Part shown: piece by piece, positions 8,280 to 18,487 of the stretch
How positions within the stretch are numbered: the stretch's first letter is position 1
How the letters are laid out: each line of letters begins with the position of its first letter
Source: Aquimarina latercula DSM 2041
GTDB lineage: Bacteria > Bacteroidota > Bacteroidia > Flavobacteriales > Flavobacteriaceae
NCBI RefSeq assembly: GCF_000430645.1
Contig: NZ_AUMK01000004.1
Coordinates: forward strand, 248,001 to 312,000
Direction: 5' to 3'
DNA length: 64,000 nt
Position numbers and translations under genes: made by a program
Notes under the pieces: generated by a model
The model's input: only the letters and a program-made list of their open reading frames with translations
Told to the model about the DNA's origin: nothing
Database searches by the model: none

Positions 8280-8628
8280 AAACCAATTTATCAAAGAATT
8301 ATCATTTTAATAAAATCAACATCCCAATTCCTTATAAATCCTAAAAAAACAATAATAAATTTACATTTTACTCATTATTAATGATTTAATAATACCTTAA
8401 AACAAAATATAATTTATGATGATTAAATAAATAATTTGTTCAACTACACAATATAATAGGTAATAATTCTAAAAAAACCGAACTAAAGGGGTATCACAAC
8501 AAGCTATCCCATAAATAAATATGTAGTTTATAAAATACCGATATCACAAAACGAAAAGGATATAGAATGTGTTTTTAGTTAAAAAACATTACTTTTTTTA
8601 AACTTTCATAAGATTTTTAACATATAAA
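8280..8628. other. AT-rich intergenic stretch without recognisable genes
   Basis: This lies between the two divergent units (the arg/pro leader leftwards, the regulator promoter rightwards). I see no ORF with coding character, no RNA gene and no strong hairpin, only AT-rich spacer. Confidence 0.5.
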
Positions 8629-8660
8629 TTTTGTGATAATAAAAAAAAACAATACTTTTG
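8629..8660 (+). promoter_or_regulatory. Promoter of the GntR/FadR regulator gene
   Basis: TTTTG ending at 8633 (-33 element), then 19 bases, then TACTTTTG at 8653-8660, an exact match to TAnnTTTG. The regulator's own operator begins at the last two bases of the -7 element, so bound repressor would cover it. This predicts autorepression. Confidence 0.65.
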
Positions 8661-8681
8661 GTTAACCAGATTGGTCAACCA
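8659..8681 (+). promoter_or_regulatory. Operator of the alginate GntR/FadR regulator, copy 1
   Basis: Two 10-bp near-palindromes, TGGTTAACCA and TGGTCAACCA, separated by 3 bp. The same 10-3-10 arrangement occurs at 25061-25083. Both overlap a -7 promoter element. GntR/FadR dimers typically bind TGGTnnnACCA-like palindromes. Confidence 0.75.
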
Positions 8682-8701
8682 GTTAAAATCAAACCCAGTA
8701 T

Positions 8702-9415
8702 ATGCGATTAAAAATAGAGAAGGAAACGGAAGTTATATCCAACTCCAAGAAAGGTTCCGAAGATATAATTATTTCTAAAATTAGGGAATTAATTGTTTCT
8801 AAGCAACTTGAACCGGGTGATAAGCTTCCTGCAGAAAGAGTTCTTGCCGAAAAGTTAGGTGTAAGTAGGAATCAATTACGCCAAGCAATTCAACGATTAG
8901 AATTCTATGGGTTGGTTAAAAAATATCCCCAAAGTGGGACAAGAGTATCGAATATAGGAGTTACCGCACTTAACGGAATGATGACTGATATTTTACAATT
9001 ACAAGAACCTGATTTTAAATCCTTGGTAGAAACAAGATTGATACTGGAAACAAATGCTGTAAGATTAGCTGCCACAAGAAGATCAGATGAACATTTACGT
9101 CAAATACAAGCAGCACATGAAGCCTACAGTGAAAAAGCAATTAATGGTCTAAATGCGGTAGAGGAAGATTTAATGTTTCACCTTAAACTTTCTGAAGCTA
9201 GTGGCAATAGTGTTATTAACTCTTTAATGTTAGTAATTACTCCAGAAATCATTACCCACTTTGTTGCCAACAAAGTTTGTAATAAAGATGAAAATCATTT
9301 ATTAATTAAAGAACATCAAGCTATTATAGATGCCATTATAGATAAAGATCCAGATAGAGCGGTTGCTAAACTAGAAGAGCACTTTAAAGATTTATATAAA
9401 TTTTGTTATGATTAA
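8702..9415 (+). CDS. FadR-subfamily GntR repressor of alginate use
   Basis: 237 residues. The N-terminal winged helix-turn-helix (about 20-90) contains LPAERVLAEKLGVSRNQLRQ, the GntR recognition-helix region. The C-terminal FCD domain (about 95-235) has the metal-site pattern with EDLMFHLKLSEASGN and HQAIIDAI. FCD domains bind small carboxylic effectors; in the characterised Zobellia alginate system (AusR) a homologous regulator responds to the KDG intermediate. Here it sits at the head of the alginate locus behind its own operator. De-repression by a uronate intermediate is inferred. Confidence 0.85.
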   Translation: MRLKIEKETEVISNSKKGSEDIIISKIRELIVSKQLEPGDKLPAERVLAEKLGVSRNQLRQAIQRLEFYGLVKKYPQSGTRVSNIGVTALNGMMTDILQLQEPDFKSLVETRLILETNAVRLAATRRSDEHLRQIQAAHEAYSEKAINGLNAVEEDLMFHLKLSEASGNSVINSLMLVITPEIITHFVANKVCNKDENHLLIKEHQAIIDAIIDKDPDRAVAKLEEHFKDLYKFCYD

Positions 9416-9487
9416 GAAAATCAAAAAAAATAAAGGAAATAAATCTAATACCAATCGAATATGTAACACAAACAATAAAAACTAAAA

Positions 9488-9516
9488 AAAGGGACAGCTA
9501 CCACACTAATCCCTTT
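9488..9516 (+). terminator. Weak terminator after the regulator gene
   Basis: AAAGGGA / TCCCTTT, a 7-bp stem with a 15-nt loop, followed by a short T-rich stretch (ATTTT). It could separate the regulator transcript from the SusC operon. The large loop makes it uncertain. Confidence 0.4.
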
Positions 9517-9740
9517 ATTTTCGAAACTTTACTTAGTTTAAAAAGTAAAATCATTACTATAATTACTTATAGATAGATAAAAACAAAGATATAAAAAATA
9601 GATAAACGTCATTCCGTTTATGATTTTTTATGATTTGTTTATAAAGTAAGTAATTACAAAAAATAGGTTTTGCTTTTAAAATTGAAAACAAATCAATTAA
9701 TGATTTAAACTAAAGCATTAAAAAACAAAAATAATTACTT
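9517..9740. other. Leader region of the SusC operon
   Basis: An AT-rich, A-purine-rich spacer with no TGGTnnACCA operator and no exact TAnnTTTG with a good -33 box. The promoter of the main alginate operon must lie here or be read through from the regulator gene. Nothing else is recognised. Confidence 0.4.
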
Positions 9741-12700
9741 ATGTATTTCAAAAAGATTATAGCAGTCTTCCTGATTGTTCTATCTCATTGTACGTTGCTT
9801 GCTCAAGATAGCATTACATTAGAAGGAACAGTAACTTCTCGGGAAGATGGGATACCAATACCGGGAGTTAATGTATTGATATTGAAATCCAATACGGGAA
9901 CTACTACGGATTTTGATGGATTTTATCAACTTAAGGTAAACAAAGGTGATGTCGTTTCATTCTCTTTTACCGGAAAGAAAACCATAACAGTGGCAATCGA
10001 TAATCAAACTACACTTGATATTGCTCTAGAAGAAGAGGCATCCGAACTAGAACAAGTTGTCGTTATAGGATATGGAGTTCAGAAAAAATCTAGTTTAACA
10101 GCTTCTGTATCCAAATTAGAAAACACCAATCTAGATGAATTGCCTTATTCTGATGTTTCTAACAGTATAAAAGGTAAAATTGCCGGAGTTCAGATTAGAA
10201 ATACCACTGGTAATGTTGGTGATGAACCAGAAATAATAGTAAGAGGTATTGGATCTATAAGTCTTAGTTCTGCTCCACTTGTTGTTGTTGATGGATTCCC
10301 TTTTGATGATGGACTTCAGTTTATAAATCCTAGTACCATAGAATCTATAGAAGTATTAAAAGATGCGAGTTCTACCGCAATATATGGATCCAGAGGAGCG
10401 AATGGTGTTATCCTTATAACTACTAAACAAGGAAAAGCTGAAAAAACCTCTTTTGAGTTCAAATCACTTTCAGGTTTTAAACAAGCTGCAAGAAGTATTG
10501 ACATCATAGATGCAATTGCATTTTCTGACTTAGACAGAAGTAGAGATCAATTAGTAGAAAATTTTAATGCTCAACAAGAAAATAGAGAACCTAATTTTGT
10601 AAACTATGATAATGTTCAAATAGGAAAAAGAACCATTGCTCAAAACATTGGTGGCCCTACTAACTGGCAAGATGAAGCTTTAAGAAATCCTGCTAGAATT
10701 GACAATTATCAATTAAACGTTTATGGAGGTGGAAGTAGAACAAACTACTTAATATCTGCCAACTACATTTATAATGAAGGACTTAGAAAAGATAACGATT
10801 TAGAAAGATTAAACTTATCTGCTAGACTTAAATCTAAATTATCTGACAACTTAAGTTTTGATTTAAAAATAAATCCTTCTTACACACTTACAAGAAGATC
10901 TTCTATTAATTTTACAGATACCGGAAGATATGAAACTTGGATTCCTGTTAGACATAATCAATATACATCAGACTTAACAGGACAGCCTGTTGGAAGTTTT
11001 GCACATGCTTTACATTTTAGAAACCTTAATTTTGATTATGTAGATCCTGTAACTGGTCTAACAGAAAACACTGGTAATATAGAAAACCTATGGTCTTCAT
11101 CTAACTTTAATCCTATCTCTAGACAGGAAGCCAGTAGACGTAATCGTTTTGAATACAGATTACTTGCTAACGGTTCTGTGAAATGGAAAATAGCGCAAGG
11201 ACTTACTTTAAGATCTTCATTAGGTGGTTATGTGAGATACCGTACGGGAGAAGAATATTTTGGTTCTGATGGTGATAGAGACGGAGAAACAGAAGGAATC
11301 TTAGCAGATCAGCTTACTGTTAAATACATAAATGAGAATACATTAAACTACAACAGAGATTTTAATGGTCATGATATTGGATTATTATTAGGTATTACCT
11401 ATGAGAATACGACAGAACGTCTTAGCAACCTTAGAATAACTAATTTTGATGATGAAACTATAACGACTCTTAACGGTGGAACAATTATAGATCTAGATAA
11501 TACATTTACTTTAAAAGATAAAACCGTATTATCTTCATACTTAGGAAGGATTAATTATGCTTATAAAGATCGTTACTTAGTATCTTTAGCAGGAAGAGCT
11601 GATGGCTTCAATAAGTTTGGTAAAAACAACAAATATGGATTTTTCCCTTCTGTATCGGTGGGATGGAATGTTGCAAACGAGAATTTCTGGAGAAATAGCA
11701 TTGGTAATACAATTAATAACCTAAAGTTAAGGTCTAGTTGGGGAATTAGTGGATCTGCTCCTGCCCTATTTGATTTCTTAGCACCAACCATAGTAGATTT
11801 CGGAAATTACAGTATAGGAAATACTGGTGGCGTAACAACAGGACAAGGTGAAGTAGACTTTTTACAAGGAAACCCTGATATTACCTGGGAAACAAACACA
11901 GAATTTAATAATGGTATAGATCTAGGTCTTTTCAATGGTGCTGTAAATCTTACTGTAGATTATTATTATAAGCTATCCGAAAAACTTCTGTTAAGACAAC
12001 AAATTTCCAATTCAACTGGTTTTGATGAGCAATGGAATAATATTGGAAAAGTTCAAAACTCAGGATGGGAATTTGATTTATCTACAAATCTTGGAAGAGG
12101 AAAATTAAAATGGCAAGGGAGTGCTAATATCTCATTTAATGAAAATAAACTTATTTCATTCGGTGGATCTGAAAGAATAATTAATAATGGAGAGCGGACT
12201 GATCAATATATTACTCGTGTAGGAGAACCATATATTCAATTTTATGGATATCAAACTGATGGTATTTTTCAGAACGCTGAGGATTTAGCTAATAGTCCAA
12301 GTGGTATTGCTGATGCAGTTGGAGGACTTAAAAGAGTAGATGTAAACGGTGATGGAGTTATTAATGAAGATGATAGAACTGTAATTGGTGATCCATTTCC
12401 CGACTTTATTTGGGGTTTCACTAACACATTTACATACGGAAACTTAGATCTTAATTTCTCTTTCCAAGGATCTCAAGGAGGTGAAGTTGTTTGGGGTGAA
12501 GCATTTTATAATGAAGTTGCTCGATATGGAGCTACATATGCAGAAGACCAATGGTTTAATGAAAATATCCCTGCTAGTAGACCCGGAATTAGAATTGGTG
12601 TTCCATGGTTAGAAACGGACTATGCTGTTCAAGATGCTTCTTATATATCATTAAGAGAAGTAGTACTTGGGTACTCTATACCTACTCATTCGACTAAGAA

Positions 12701-12887
12701 AATGGGATTAGAAAAAATGAGAATTTATATCTCTGGGCAAAATTTATGGTATCAAGCTGCAGATGATTATTTAGGTAATAATCCCGAAGGAAACACAGAT
12801 AGAAACAATGTTTTGATCAGAGGGTATCAAAGAGGAGTTACACCAGTGCAAAGGCAACTAGCACTTGGATTAGATATCAATTTCTAA
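9741..12887 (+). CDS. SusC-family TonB-dependent outer-membrane transporter
   Basis: 1048 residues. Signal peptide (about 1-21, ending LLAQ), then a carboxypeptidase-regulatory-like domain (about 25-100, GTVTSREDGIPIPGVNVLI), a plug domain (about 105-230; VVVIGYG, then VLKDASSTAIYGSRGANGVI, the SusC signature) and a 22-strand barrel ending in an aromatic residue (LDINF). SusC proteins pair with SusD to import oligosaccharides using TonB energy. Next to PL6 and PL17 lyases the substrate should be alginate oligosaccharides (inference). It is the first gene of the large catabolic operon. Confidence 0.95.
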   Translation: MYFKKIIAVFLIVLSHCTLLAQDSITLEGTVTSREDGIPIPGVNVLILKSNTGTTTDFDGFYQLKVNKGDVVSFSFTGKKTITVAIDNQTTLDIALEEEASELEQVVVIGYGVQKKSSLTASVSKLENTNLDELPYSDVSNSIKGKIAGVQIRNTTGNVGDEPEIIVRGIGSISLSSAPLVVVDGFPFDDGLQFINPSTIESIEVLKDASSTAIYGSRGANGVILITTKQGKAEKTSFEFKSLSGFKQAARSIDIIDAIAFSDLDRSRDQLVENFNAQQENREPNFVNYDNVQIGKRTIAQNIGGPTNWQDEALRNPARIDNYQLNVYGGGSRTNYLISANYIYNEGLRKDNDLERLNLSARLKSKLSDNLSFDLKINPSYTLTRRSSINFTDTGRYETWIPVRHNQYTSDLTGQPVGSFAHALHFRNLNFDYVDPVTGLTENTGNIENLWSSSNFNPISRQEASRRNRFEYRLLANGSVKWKIAQGLTLRSSLGGYVRYRTGEEYFGSDGDRDGETEGILADQLTVKYINENTLNYNRDFNGHDIGLLLGITYENTTERLSNLRITNFDDETITTLNGGTIIDLDNTFTLKDKTVLSSYLGRINYAYKDRYLVSLAGRADGFNKFGKNNKYGFFPSVSVGWNVANENFWRNSIGNTINNLKLRSSWGISGSAPALFDFLAPTIVDFGNYSIGNTGGVTTGQGEVDFLQGNPDITWETNTEFNNGIDLGLFNGAVNLTVDYYYKLSEKLLLRQQISNSTGFDEQWNNIGKVQNSGWEFDLSTNLGRGKLKWQGSANISFNENKLISFGGSERIINNGERTDQYITRVGEPYIQFYGYQTDGIFQNAEDLANSPSGIADAVGGLKRVDVNGDGVINEDDRTVIGDPFPDFIWGFTNTFTYGNLDLNFSFQGSQGGEVVWGEAFYNEVARYGATYAEDQWFNENIPASRPGIRIGVPWLETDYAVQDASYISLREVVLGYSIPTHSTKKMGLEKMRIYISGQNLWYQAADDYLGNNPEGNTDRNNVLIRGYQRGVTPVQRQLALGLDINF

Positions 12888-12901
12888 AAAGCAATTAATG
12901 A

Positions 12902-12959
12902 TAGTCTATTTCATATTTAATTAGCAAAAGCTAATTCCAATGAATGAAATAACGGACTA
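12902..12959 (+). promoter_or_regulatory. susC-susD intergenic stem-loop
   Basis: Nested pairing fills the 85-base gap: TAGTCTATTTCAT (12902-12914) against ATGAAATA (12944-12951) and GACTA (12955-12959) with a small bulge, plus an inner hairpin AATTAGC-AAAA-GCTAATT (12919-12936). No U-run follows. Such structures may alter the SusC:SusD ratio by mRNA processing or stability; function not shown. Confidence 0.55.
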
Positions 12960-12972
12960 AAAAATATACATA

Positions 12973-14466
12973 ATGAAACATATTTTTAAACTTCAAAATA
13001 GATTCATAAATTTTAATATTTATGCATTGTCATTGACATTATTGATGGTGTCTTGTGATCTAGAAGAAGAAGTAACTTCTTTTAGAACAGATGACAACTT
13101 CTATCAAGACCAAGAAGAGTTAAATAGAGGAGTAATTGCTTCATATTCTAGTTTATATGATGTGATGGAAGTAGAATGGAATATTACAGAACTTCGTTCT
13201 GATAATACATTTACTAATCCAGATAGATCTCCAGAATCAGATGCTCCTCGTTTTACATTGGATCGACTTACAGTAGATACCAATAATTCGATAAATCAAG
13301 CTTACTATGCTAATTGTTACAAAACAATAGCTTTAGCTAATAGAATCATAGCTAACATCGATGTTGCAGTTGATGAAGACTTAAGAAATCAATATGAAGG
13401 TGAAGCCAAATTTCTTAGAGCGTTAATGCATTTTAACTTAACAAGGTTATATGGTAGTATTGTGATTGTAGATAGAGTTTTAATTGGTGAAGAAGGTTTT
13501 CAATTATCTCGTAGACCTCAATCAGAAGTATATCCTTTTATTATTCAAGACTTAGAAGATGCAATCGCACTTTTACCAGAACAATATGATGATTCAGAAT
13601 TCGGTAGAGCAACAGCAATAGCAGCAAGAACTATATTAGGAAAAGTTCATTTGACGAATCCTGATAGAGATCTAGAAGCTGCAATTACTCAACTAGAATA
13701 TGTTAGGGACAGAGGAATAAATGATCTAGTTACCGATTATGATAACCTGTTTGAACCAGGTGATGAATTAAACAATGAAGTAATTTTTTCTGTTCGATAT
13801 GAACAAGGACTTATAGGTTTAGGTTCCCCTTTTCCGAACTTCTTTGCTCCTTTACAAAGTGATGGAAACGTAGTTTTTGGTAATGGTGATGGACTTAATG
13901 TACCTACAGAAGATATATCCGATTTATATCTAATAAATGATTCAAGAAAACCTTCATCCATGGCGGACAGTTATATTGCAACTAACGGAACTGAAATCTT
14001 TAACAAGCACGTTACTAAATACAATTCGGCATTTAACGCACTGGATGATGGTGATGTAGATTGGCCAGTTACAAGATTTGCTGATGTGCTATTAATGCTT
14101 TCTGAAGCATATGTAGACGCTAGAGGAATTTCTGAAGCCTTAATCGAACTAAACAAGGTAAGAACACGTGCTGGTCTAGATGATCTATTAGAAGCTGATG
14201 TAAACTCTAGCTTTGCTTTTAAATTAGCCTTAGAAAATGAACGACGTCTTGAGTTTGCTTTCGAAAATCATAGATTCTTTGACCTACTAAGAACTAATAG
14301 AGCTTTGACTGTAATAAATGAACATTTTACAACAGAGTTTGCTTATAACAATCCAGACAATCCTGATCTTGATGCAAGTCCTATTTCGGATTTTCAATTA
14401 CTATTACCAATACCACAAAGAGAAATTGACCTAAACCCTAATTTAGCTCAAAATATAGGTTATTAA
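12973..14466 (+). CDS. SusD/RagB-family glycan-binding lipoprotein
   Basis: 497 residues. A lipoprotein signal ends MVSCDLEEE, with the lipidated Cys at about residue 28. The body has the SusD TPR-rich helical layout, including GEAKFLRALMHFNLTRLYG, the conserved N-terminal SusD motif, and FENHRFFDLLRTNRAL with LLPIPQREIDLNPNL at the C-terminus, the RagB/SusD signature. It caps the SusC barrel and captures alginate oligosaccharides. The stop overlaps the lyase start by one base. Confidence 0.95.
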   Translation: MKHIFKLQNRFINFNIYALSLTLLMVSCDLEEEVTSFRTDDNFYQDQEELNRGVIASYSSLYDVMEVEWNITELRSDNTFTNPDRSPESDAPRFTLDRLTVDTNNSINQAYYANCYKTIALANRIIANIDVAVDEDLRNQYEGEAKFLRALMHFNLTRLYGSIVIVDRVLIGEEGFQLSRRPQSEVYPFIIQDLEDAIALLPEQYDDSEFGRATAIAARTILGKVHLTNPDRDLEAAITQLEYVRDRGINDLVTDYDNLFEPGDELNNEVIFSVRYEQGLIGLGSPFPNFFAPLQSDGNVVFGNGDGLNVPTEDISDLYLINDSRKPSSMADSYIATNGTEIFNKHVTKYNSAFNALDDGDVDWPVTRFADVLLMLSEAYVDARGISEALIELNKVRTRAGLDDLLEADVNSSFAFKLALENERRLEFAFENHRFFDLLRTNRALTVINEHFTTEFAYNNPDNPDLDASPISDFQLLLPIPQREIDLNPNLAQNIGY

Positions 14467-16883
14467 TGATTATAAATAAGCAACATATCATTACTACAAT
14501 AGTATACATTCAACTATTCTTTATTGGATGTACATGTTTTGCTAATGAGATTAAAGTAGCAACTGTTGATGAATTCAATAATGCTATAAAATCTGTAAAA
14601 GCAGGAGATCGTATAATATTAAAAAATGGAGAATGGAAAGATGTAAAATTAGTAGCTAAAGGTGAAGGAACATCAGAAAACCCTATTATTATAGAAGCAG
14701 AAGAATCCGGTAAGGTAATCCTTACCGGGGATTCCAACCTAAAAATAGCTGGAACCCATTTATTAATCAAAGGGTTGTGGTTTAAGAATGGTTACACTTC
14801 TGGAAAATCTGTGATTTCGTTTAGAGTAAATTCGAAAGAATATGCAAGTCACTCCAGGCTTACTGATTGTGCAATTACATATTACAATCCAAGTAAAAAA
14901 TCTATCGATTATAAATGGATAAGTGTTTGGGGTAAAAATAACAGAATAGATCACAACTATTTTGTAGGAAAAATTAACTCTGGTACTACTCTAGTTGTAT
15001 GGTTAAAGGGAAAAGAGCATATAGAAAACAACCATCGAATTGATCATAATTATTTTGGCGAAAGACCTACTTTAGGTTTTAATGGTGGGGAAACTATTAG
15101 AATTGGAACTAGCAAAAACTCATTATTATCTTCCAGAACAATTGTAGAAGATAATGTTTTTGAAAAATGTAATGGTGAGTTAGAAATTATTTCTAATAAA
15201 TCAGGTAACAACGTATATCGTAACAATCTCTTTTTAGAAAGTGAAGGTGTCTTAACATTAAGACACGGAAACAAGTGCCTAATAGAAGGTAATGTATTTA
15301 TAGGAAATCAAAAACCAAATACTGGTGGTATAAGAATTATAAATGCAGGTCATGTTGTTAGAAATAACTTAATGATGAATCTTACAGGTGATGGTTTTAG
15401 AGGGCCAATAGTTGTAATGAATGGCGTACCTAATAGCCCTGCAAATAGATATCATCAAGTTAATGATGTAAAAATTCAGAACAATACTATCATAAATTGT
15501 TCTCCAATTCAACTTTGCGCTGGTAGTGATGAAGAAAGGTCATTAACCCCAATAAATACAACCTTTTCTAATAATATCATATACAATGATAAAAATGGTG
15601 ATATAGCAACAATACATGATAAAATAGATGGATTTAATTTCTATGGGAATATTTTAGATACTCAGAAAAATTTTGATCAAGAAGGCTTTACAAAAATGAA
15701 AGTAAATTGGGATACATTTGAAGATATTCTTTACATCCCAACTGAAACGAACGAAGAATTAATCAAAAATTCGAAACCTGAAGCTAAATCACCTAAACTG
15801 GATATTACTGGAGCAAAAAGAACTACTTTCATTGCTGGTGCTTATAACCTAGGAAATAATAAGTTCCCTAAGGCATTGGTTCTTAGAAGTGGAACCTCTT
15901 GGGACTCTAAAACAAAACCTGAGAAACTTGTGGCTACATCAGAAATCATTGAAGTAGAACCAGGTTTAGGAACATTACGTAAGGCATTAAAAAAGGCTTC
16001 TTTCGGTAGTATTTTAAAATTAAAATCTGGAGAATACATTCTAGAAAAAGGAATAAAAATTACAACAAACATTACTATTCAAGGAGATACTAACGGTAAA
16101 AAACCTATATTAAAAGTAAAAGAAGGTTTAGATAAAAACCCAACATATTTCTTTAGAGTAGAAGGTGGTAATAGTTTACACTTAAATAATTTAGAAATTT
16201 CTGGAAACTTAAAAACACCTATAAAATATGCTGTAGTCTCTCCTGACAAAGGTGTCGCCGAATCATACTCTGTATTTATTGACAATTGTCATATTCATGG
16301 TTTTAGAAATAAAAAAGGGGGTAGTTTTTTCAAAGGTTACAAAGGAACTTTTGCCGATACTTTAAGTATCGCTAATTCAAGAATTGAAAAATCATACCGA
16401 GGAATTAATCTTTCAGAAGAAAAAGAAAGTTTCGGAAAGTATAGTGCTCAAATAGTACGTATTAATAACACAATTTTTAAAGACATAGAACAATGGGCTT
16501 TAAATTATTATCGTGGAGGAACTGACGAATCTACTTTAGGAGGTAATCTTTCTGTACAAAACTCTGTGTTTAGTAATGTGGGAAATGTAGAAAAAGGTAC
16601 CGTGCTTAGAACCAAGGGGATTGTAACAGTAAACATCAAAAATTCAGTTTTCGAAAAAAGCTACAAAGTAATTAACCCTGTTAACTTAAATGGAAGCAAG
16701 AATACGATAAGTAACTGTGTCGTTTTTGATTGTGGCACTGTAAAAGCAACAAAAGGAGCATCTGAAAAAAATGTAATATATAAAAACCCTAAATGGGAAG
16801 ATAAAGAAAAATTCATTCCAAGTGAAAAATCGCCATTGCGAAAAGAACAACATATTGGACTGAAATGGGATACTAAAAAATAA
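14466..16883 (+). CDS. PL6-family alginate lyase with two beta-helix domains
   Basis: 805 residues, the length of two-domain PL6 enzymes. The N-terminal parallel beta-helix (about 25-440) has the family signature NGGETIRIG (about 205-213), a Lys in ISNKSG (about 243) and an Arg in LRHG (about 265); these match the catalytic Lys/Arg pair of chondroitinase-B-like lyases. The second beta-helix (about 480-800) begins TLRKALKKASFGSILKL. The N-terminus FFIGCTCFA could be a lipobox or an ordinary signal peptide. PL6 enzymes act on MG- or G-rich alginate by beta-elimination. It starts inside the SusD stop codon. Confidence 0.9.
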   Translation: MIINKQHIITTIVYIQLFFIGCTCFANEIKVATVDEFNNAIKSVKAGDRIILKNGEWKDVKLVAKGEGTSENPIIIEAEESGKVILTGDSNLKIAGTHLLIKGLWFKNGYTSGKSVISFRVNSKEYASHSRLTDCAITYYNPSKKSIDYKWISVWGKNNRIDHNYFVGKINSGTTLVVWLKGKEHIENNHRIDHNYFGERPTLGFNGGETIRIGTSKNSLLSSRTIVEDNVFEKCNGELEIISNKSGNNVYRNNLFLESEGVLTLRHGNKCLIEGNVFIGNQKPNTGGIRIINAGHVVRNNLMMNLTGDGFRGPIVVMNGVPNSPANRYHQVNDVKIQNNTIINCSPIQLCAGSDEERSLTPINTTFSNNIIYNDKNGDIATIHDKIDGFNFYGNILDTQKNFDQEGFTKMKVNWDTFEDILYIPTETNEELIKNSKPEAKSPKLDITGAKRTTFIAGAYNLGNNKFPKALVLRSGTSWDSKTKPEKLVATSEIIEVEPGLGTLRKALKKASFGSILKLKSGEYILEKGIKITTNITIQGDTNGKKPILKVKEGLDKNPTYFFRVEGGNSLHLNNLEISGNLKTPIKYAVVSPDKGVAESYSVFIDNCHIHGFRNKKGGSFFKGYKGTFADTLSIANSRIEKSYRGINLSEEKESFGKYSAQIVRINNTIFKDIEQWALNYYRGGTDESTLGGNLSVQNSVFSNVGNVEKGTVLRTKGIVTVNIKNSVFEKSYKVINPVNLNGSKNTISNCVVFDCGTVKATKGASEKNVIYKNPKWEDKEKFIPSEKSPLRKEQHIGLKWDTKK

Positions 16884-16901
16884 AATTAACACAATAGAAT
16901 T

Positions 16902-18452
16902 ATGAAAAATTACGAAGCATCTTTTAAGAGAATCTTAGCAGGTCTATTGGTTTTCTGTTTAATGTTGATATTTGTAATATCCTCGTCTTGTGATGCGGAT
17001 ATCGAAGTGGATCAAACTGTGGAAGAAATCGAATCTGCAACTCCAATAATCTCTAATTTTTCTCCATCTAGTGCAGAAATACTTGAAGAAGTACTTGTAG
17101 AAGGGGAATTTCTTCAATTTGTGGATAGAGCAACCATAGGTGGAATACCTACTGAAATTAAAAGTAAAATTAGTGATACTCAAATTTTACTAAGAATTGA
17201 CCCTGCTGTTATTTCAGGACAAATCGTACTTATCAATGATTTAAGTAGACAAGGTGCAGAAAACTTGGAATTTACAGCTACTTCTACCGAAAGTTTAACT
17301 GTATCGTATCCTGTACCATCAGTAACAAGTGCAATCCCTGGTGAGGCTACAGCAAATGATTTACTAATTATAGAAGGTGCTAATCTTGGTGTAGTATCAA
17401 GTGTTACTTTTGGAGGCGTACCTGGTGTTATATCTTTTCAAGAAAATGATGTAATAGTAGTAACTGTGCCAAACCCAGGAACTCTAGATCCTGTTGCTAT
17501 TAATTTAACTTATAATAGTAATAGCGGAGAAATTGCACAAGAATTAAGTTCTTCTTTCTTAGTTAACATACCGACACCAGAGCCAGATAATGTGCCTAGA
17601 ATAATGGCTAGAGATAATATGGTAACAATCACAGGAGCTAATATCAATTTCACAACATCTGTTACAGTCGATGGTATTGAGGCAACAATTACTACGTCTC
17701 CTACTGATTTAACTTTTATGGTTCCATCTGGAGTAACAACAGGCATATCTGAAGTTATCATTACAGATACAGAAATGCGTCAAACTGTGTTTAATATACC
17801 ATACATCAACGGACCATATTACGAATATTATGATTTTGATACGAAAGCTTTAGAAACTGTAAGAGATAATAAGAATGGTGATCCTACTGAAGTGGTTTTA
17901 TCATTAGGAGAAGACGAAGCAGAACAACCAAGATTCCCAGGAATGACAGAATCTTTTGGAAGTAGATATTTACATTTAGATTACCCTAAAGCTACTACTA
18001 GTACTTTAGCCTCTATATATTGTTATGATTTTAGCGATGATTTTGGAACCGAAGAAATGGGAGAAGAATCAGCTGCTTTATTAGATCCAGCTGGTAGATT
18101 TGGCGGAAACCCTGTATTACATTTCTGGATGAGAATTAATGGAGCAAACTGTAGAACAAAAATATATCTAGGAACTTCAAGTGCTCAGCGTAGAGAATCT
18201 AATGGTCCTCTTTTAGACACAGGAGGAGAATGGGTATTAGTTGCTGTAAGACTTAATGGTTTTATGGATAGTGCAGCAGATTTTTCAAGATTTCATTTCC
18301 GTCTTACAGCAGGTAGCTCTTCTGATAATATACCAAGATCAGCTGATTACGATTGGATAATTGTAACCGACAGAGTATTAACAGAGTTTGGAGCTGTAGA
18401 TTACTCAGCAGCTTCCATTACGGATGAGACTAACTGGAAAGATCAAGGTTAA
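16902..18452 (+). CDS. TIG-repeat surface glycan-binding lipoprotein
   Basis: 516 residues with a lipobox ending SSSCDADIE (Cys about 30). Three IPT/TIG immunoglobulin-like repeats follow (about 45-125, 135-220 and 230-295), each with the ITGxNL/VTF-like core. The C-terminal 200 residues form a putative beta-sandwich (YYEYYDFDTKALE to DYDWIIVTDR). This layout is the SusE/F-position 'glycan-binding surface protein' of marine PULs: TIG spacers hold a C-terminal binding module away from the membrane. It probably captures alginate chains. No catalytic motif is seen. Confidence 0.75.
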   Translation: MKNYEASFKRILAGLLVFCLMLIFVISSSCDADIEVDQTVEEIESATPIISNFSPSSAEILEEVLVEGEFLQFVDRATIGGIPTEIKSKISDTQILLRIDPAVISGQIVLINDLSRQGAENLEFTATSTESLTVSYPVPSVTSAIPGEATANDLLIIEGANLGVVSSVTFGGVPGVISFQENDVIVVTVPNPGTLDPVAINLTYNSNSGEIAQELSSSFLVNIPTPEPDNVPRIMARDNMVTITGANINFTTSVTVDGIEATITTSPTDLTFMVPSGVTTGISEVIITDTEMRQTVFNIPYINGPYYEYYDFDTKALETVRDNKNGDPTEVVLSLGEDEAEQPRFPGMTESFGSRYLHLDYPKATTSTLASIYCYDFSDDFGTEEMGEESAALLDPAGRFGGNPVLHFWMRINGANCRTKIYLGTSSAQRRESNGPLLDTGGEWVLVAVRLNGFMDSAADFSRFHFRLTAGSSSDNIPRSADYDWIIVTDRVLTEFGAVDYSAASITDETNWKDQG

Positions 18453-18487
18453 AAAACAATAAATAACGAATTTTCATAATATTATAA

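Noticed and set aside
15050-15274. Antisense ORFs inside the PL6, SusC, PL17 and other genes
   Set aside because: They have no domain content, no promoter and no start context; the sense genes explain the sequence.
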